Part shown: positions 21,991 to 23,763 of the stretch, piece after piece
Layout: each line of letters begins with the position of its first letter
Position numbering within the stretch: the first letter of the stretch is position 1
DNA from: a virus
DNA length: 23,763 nucleotides
IMG/VR virus record: IMGVR_UViG_3300025137_000292
Coordinates: 1-23,763 of that record
Reading direction: 5' to 3' (one strand)
Program-made: the position numbers and the translations under genes
Notes under the pieces: generated by a model
The model's input: the letters and a program-made list of their open reading frames with translations, nothing else
Database searches by the model: none
Told to the model about the DNA's origin: nothing

Positions 21991-22358
21991 CTAAAGAAAC
22001 AGAAAAAATAGATGCAGTTGAATTATATTTATTAGAAAGAAGAAAAATAAAATTAAATAAGAAAAATTTGAAAAATAAACGAGATTATGAAAAAAAAAGA
22101 CAAAGAGCAGAAAGACGCAATCATCACTTGAATTTATATAAGATAGCAAAGGGATGTCATAATTGCGGGTATAAAGAACATCCAATAGCTCTTTATTTCT
22201 TCCATACATATAATGACAGAAATGTTGGAATATCGTCTGCTTTGTTTAATTGTACGATAAAAAAACTATTCAAAGAAATACGCAAGACAAAGCTTACTTG
22301 CGCTAATTGCACATCTATCTTTACAGCACAAAGACGTAAGGAGTATTTCAATGTTTGA
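21984..22358 (+). CDS. Degenerate HNH endonuclease-like protein
   Basis: 124 residues, with AAAGGG eight bases before the ATG. The first 50 residues are very basic (RRKIKLNKKNLKNKRDYEKK). From residue 57 it reads CHNCGYKEHPIALYFFHTYN, then KLFKEIRKTKLTCANCTSIF. This is the layout of phage HNH proteins ('C..CGY.E.P.AL.FDH', 'L..EI.K..VLCANCH'), with the two zinc cysteine pairs kept. The usual catalytic DH is FH here and the final His of CANCH is Thr. It may thus be catalytically weak or only DNA-binding. High AT content and basic head suggest it entered separately. Confidence 0.65.
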   Translation: MVTKETEKIDAVELYLLERRKIKLNKKNLKNKRDYEKKRQRAERRNHHLNLYKIAKGCHNCGYKEHPIALYFFHTYNDRNVGISSALFNCTIKKLFKEIRKTKLTCANCTSIFTAQRRKEYFNV

Positions 22359-22773
22359 AGCAGCAATTACATGCCTTGCCCTCAATGTGTACTTTGAGGC
22401 CCGTAACCAACCCATGGTAGGGCAAATAGCAGTAGCACAAGTGGTTATGCACAGGGTGTACGATGAACGCTACCCTAATGACGTTTGTGAGGTTGTTACA
22501 CAAGGACAAAGATACTCCTGGGATAAAAGTAAACTTGTTCGGAATAAATGCCAGTTCTCATGGTTCTGTGACGGGAAATCAGATAAACCTACGGATATGT
22601 TCGCATGGGAAAAAGCCATGATGGTGGCGGCTGGGGTATATCAGGGTGCGCTATATGATATGGTAGATCAGTCTACTCATTATCATTCAGTGGACGTATT
22701 ACCAAGCTGGTCAGAGAGCAAACAGTATATAGTTCGGATCAATGATCATGTGTTCTATAGATGGGAAAAATAG
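22351..22773 (+). CDS. SleB-like cell wall hydrolase
   Basis: 140 residues. Hydrolase_2 (PF07486) family: CLALNVYFEARNQP (9-22) with the catalytic Glu17, GQIAVAQVVMHRV, CQFSWFCDG (67-75), and THYHSVDVLPSW followed by HVFYRW. Members cleave peptidoglycan, as in spore-cortex SleB and phage lysins. The N-terminus is only weakly hydrophobic, so export is not clear. It is the second wall-degrading enzyme in the window and lies just left of the terminase. The start overlaps the previous gene by eight bases, with AAGGAG seven bases upstream. Confidence 0.9.
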   Translation: MFEAAITCLALNVYFEARNQPMVGQIAVAQVVMHRVYDERYPNDVCEVVTQGQRYSWDKSKLVRNKCQFSWFCDGKSDKPTDMFAWEKAMMVAAGVYQGALYDMVDQSTHYHSVDVLPSWSESKQYIVRINDHVFYRWEK

Positions 22774-22925
22774 GTATCAGTGTCAATGAGGGTGTGATAC
22801 CAGTGTCAGTGATACCTCAATAAAATCAATAGGTTAAGGTAAAAGGAATCAGTTAAAGTAAAATGAATGACACCAACGCTAAGTCATTGAAAACAAACAA
22901 GGTATCATTGGTGTCACTGGTGTCA
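22773..22925. repeat. GGTRTCA heptamer array, direct and inverted
   Basis: Between the hydrolase and the small terminase. GGT(A/G)TCA occurs at 22773, 22901, 22910 and 22919 on the plus strand; its complement TGA(C/T)ACC at 22795, 22810, 22868 and 22949. AGTGTCA follows two of them (22779, 22802). The last three plus-strand copies are exactly nine bases apart. A second repeat lies inside: GTTAAGGTAAAAGGAAT (22833-22849) and GTTAAAGTAAAATGAAT (22852-22868), 15 of 17 identical, 19-base period. The stretch has no gene. Repeats of this kind mark replication origins, packaging sites or operators. Confidence 0.75.
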
Positions 22926-22932
22926 TATATAT

Positions 22933-22967
22933 ATATATGTGGGGGTAGTGATACCCCACACATATAT
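22933..22967. other. 35-nt hairpin before the small terminase
   Basis: ATATATGTGGGGGTA (22933-22947), loop GTGA, then TACCCC-a-CACATATAT (22952-22967). This gives 15 base pairs with a single bulged A. The loop side contains one TGATACC heptamer. There is no T-run, so it is not a terminator. It stands 26 bases before the terS start codon and its ribosome site GAGGAG, so it could bind terminase, control terS translation, or extrude as a cruciform. Confidence 0.65.
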
Positions 22968-22992
22968 TAAGTAAAAAGAGGAGCAAAATAAA

Positions 22993-23529
22993 ATGCCAAA
23001 AGCAGGGCAAAGTCTAACTAAGGAGCAGAGTCTTGCACATATGAAAAGACTCACTCCACAACATCAAAAGTTTCTAGATAACTATATGTATCGGGATATG
23101 ACACAAACCGCATCAGCAAGAGAAGCGGGTTATGCTAATCCGTCTGTCGCTGCTGTTAGGCTTCTGCGGAACGCTGTCGTACAAGAGCGATTGGAAGAAA
23201 TGAGGCTGGAGGCTAAAGCTAAGTTCGGGGTAACAGTTGATAAGTCTGTTCGGGACTTACTGAAGCTTCGGGATGAAGCTTGGCAGTTAGGTAAGTTCGG
23301 GGAAGCAATACGCGCTGAAGAGCTACGTTTGAAGGCCACAGGGCTACTTATAAATAAAAGCCACATAACACACGAGGATGTAACGGGGTTAACTAAGGAG
23401 CAAATGCTTGAAAAGCTTGATGAATTCAGGCGTTTGGCAGATAGCAGAATGAAAAACATCACGCCCGTTGAAGGAGAGGCACAAGAGATAGTGCCTGATA
23501 CAGAAATACCCACTATATCTAGTGATTAA
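22993..23529 (+). CDS. terS: Terminase small subunit
   Basis: 178 residues, with GAGGAG about ten bases before the ATG. It recognises phage DNA at the packaging site and loads the large subunit. Residues 20-65 (LTPQHQKFLDNYMYRDMTQT, then ASAREAGYANPSVAAVRLLR) are the helix-turn-helix of the Terminase_2 family (PF03592): '..F...Y..........A...AGY......A..LL.'. The middle (DLLKLRDEAWQLGKFGEAIR) is a helical oligomerisation region and the C-terminus is acidic. Length is normal. Five TCGGG motifs lie in the gene. Portal and capsid genes are not in the window and probably lie to the right. Confidence 0.9.
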   Translation: MPKAGQSLTKEQSLAHMKRLTPQHQKFLDNYMYRDMTQTASAREAGYANPSVAAVRLLRNAVVQERLEEMRLEAKAKFGVTVDKSVRDLLKLRDEAWQLGKFGEAIRAEELRLKATGLLINKSHITHEDVTGLTKEQMLEKLDEFRRLADSRMKNITPVEGEAQEIVPDTEIPTISSD

Positions 23530-23539
23530 CCTTGTTCTC

Positions 23540-23580
23540 CCAGAGAGACGCTCTGGATATGTTCGGGGGTCGCCCCAGAG
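23540..23580 (+). other. Two competing hairpins after terS
   Basis: CTCTGG (23551-23556) can pair with CCAGAG before it (23540-23545, loop AGACG) or with CCAGAG after it (23575-23580, enclosing GGGGGTCGCC). The two structures exclude each other. The site begins 10 bases after the terS stop. A control of readthrough into the next gene is possible; no T-run follows. Confidence 0.4.
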
Positions 23581-23634
23581 CCACATCGGGGCATAGATCG
23601 GGATATGTTCGGGTTATGGTCATCGGGGTTCGGG
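23563..23634. repeat. Cluster of six TCGGG motifs
   Basis: TCGGG starts at 23563, 23586, 23598, 23609, 23623 and 23630, all on the plus strand, in a GC-rich island of about 75 bases with no convincing gene. Five more lie in the terS gene just before it. Position right after the small terminase gene suits a packaging signal. Confidence 0.65.
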
Positions 23635-23679
23635 GTCGTCCTGCTGGCCTTTCTTATTTGGGATGCTTGGCGAGACTGA
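23605..23679 (+). CDS. Possible 24-residue membrane microprotein
   Basis: From the ATG at 23605 to TGA at 23677-23679. It encodes MFGLWSSGF followed by one hydrophobic stretch (GVVLLAFLIW) and the polar end DAWRD, a plausible single membrane span. There is no good ribosome site (only CGGGAT). The rest of 23530-23760 has no gene I can defend. It could be a lysis helper, or chance in a GC-rich island. Confidence 0.25.
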   Translation: MFGLWSSGFGVVLLAFLIWDAWRD

Positions 23680-23721
23680 TAAAACTTTTTAGGGACAAAA
23701 TCATTAAACTTTAAAATCTCG

Positions 23722-23730
23722 TGGTAAGAT
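23722..23730 (+). promoter_or_regulatory. Possible extended -10 promoter for the next gene
   Basis: TGG-TAAGAT at 23722-23730 has the TGn extension and a four-of-six -10 box, about 30 bases before the start codon at 23761. No clear -35 box is present, as is usual for extended -10 sites. Short and therefore uncertain. Confidence 0.3.
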
Positions 23731-23760
23731 CTGTTATCAATTACAAAACGGGAAACAAAA

Positions 23761-23763
23761 ATG
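23761..23763 (+). CDS. Start codon of the next gene, probably terminase large subunit (3' partial)
   Basis: The window ends on ATG preceded by GGGAAACAAAA, an AT-rich spacer with a weak ribosome site. The large terminase gene usually follows the small one, so this is the likely product. Only three bases are present, so the call depends on position. Confidence 0.35.

Noticed and set aside
22925-22940. AT dinucleotide run as a stand-alone microsatellite
   Set aside because: Most of it is the left arm of the 35-nt hairpin, so it is described there.
23532-23714. 60-codon frame starting at TTG after terS
   Set aside because: No ribosome site, Arg/Gly-rich sequence caused by the TCGGG repeats, and no conserved pattern.
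1-23763. CRISPR array, integrase/attachment site or insertion sequence
   Set aside because: No evenly spaced repeats with unique spacers, no recombinase motif, and no transposase or terminal inverted repeats were seen. The Cas4-like nuclease stands alone in a recombination operon.

Overview
The window looks like part of the genome of a marine, short-tailed (podovirus-like) phage infecting a low-GC bacterium. The evidence is the gene content, dense packing with ATGA/TAATG start-stop overlaps, AT-rich composition, and protein types I know mainly from uncultured ocean podophages: 'YIYMAFAE-PF' fibre ends, 'TAAELNILDGV' fibres, a 'KLQFRPGINKE' tail accessory protein, and 'GTKDDVPAMLMAGEFVMTRD' internal proteins. 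The host cannot be read from the sequence; a marine alphaproteobacterium is only a guess. There is no integrase, repressor pair or CRISPR array, so nothing points to lysogeny.

Layout. 1-4986: tail and fibre genes. They include a protein built from about fourteen ~23-residue repeats, a typical fibre, and a tail accessory (P22 gp10-like) gene that is split in two at a place where the same repeat type has been inserted. 4983-11527: small virion proteins and a set of large internal/ejection proteins. 11527-12388: T4-type lysozyme and a phage adenine methyltransferase. 12385-12944: a divergent pair, a ribbon-helix-helix regulator on the minus strand and a DUF1064-type nuclease on the plus strand. 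12945-17909: a strong promoter, then a recombination block (coiled-coil protein, Sak4-like P-loop ATPase, DUF669-like ssDNA-binding protein), a possible RNA pseudoknot, a cytosine methyltransferase carrying a complete second gene in another frame, small proteins, and a Cas4/RecB-like Fe-S nuclease ending at a rho-independent terminator. 17943-20832: a 14-codon leader coupled to a TOPRIM primase-helicase, then an acidic protein. 20888-22773: a palindromic operator/promoter, small accessory genes, a DUF6378 protein, a zinc-ribbon protein, a degenerate HNH protein and a SleB-like wall hydrolase. 22773-23763: a repeat-rich non-coding region, the small terminase subunit, a GC-rich TCGGG cluster, and the start codon of the next gene (probably the large terminase).

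How it works together. The middle is a replication, recombination and modification module: the primase-helicase opens and primes DNA, Sak4-like ATPase plus ssDNA-binding protein plus nuclease handle recombination, and the two methyltransferases probably protect the DNA from restriction. Two different peptidoglycan-degrading enzymes serve lysis. The small terminase marks the start of the packaging genes, and the unusual repeats on both sides of it are good candidates for a packaging or replication site.

Most striking points: (1) a 260-codon gene, with its own Shine-Dalgarno sequence and repeated WPTP motifs, nested in the cytosine methyltransferase gene; (2) an array of GGTRTCA heptamers plus a 35-nt hairpin just before the small terminase gene; (3) a strand-biased TCGGG motif, 24 to 0 in the right half, packed into the primase-helicase gene and the terminase region; (4) a structural repeat spreading into, and splitting, a tail gene.
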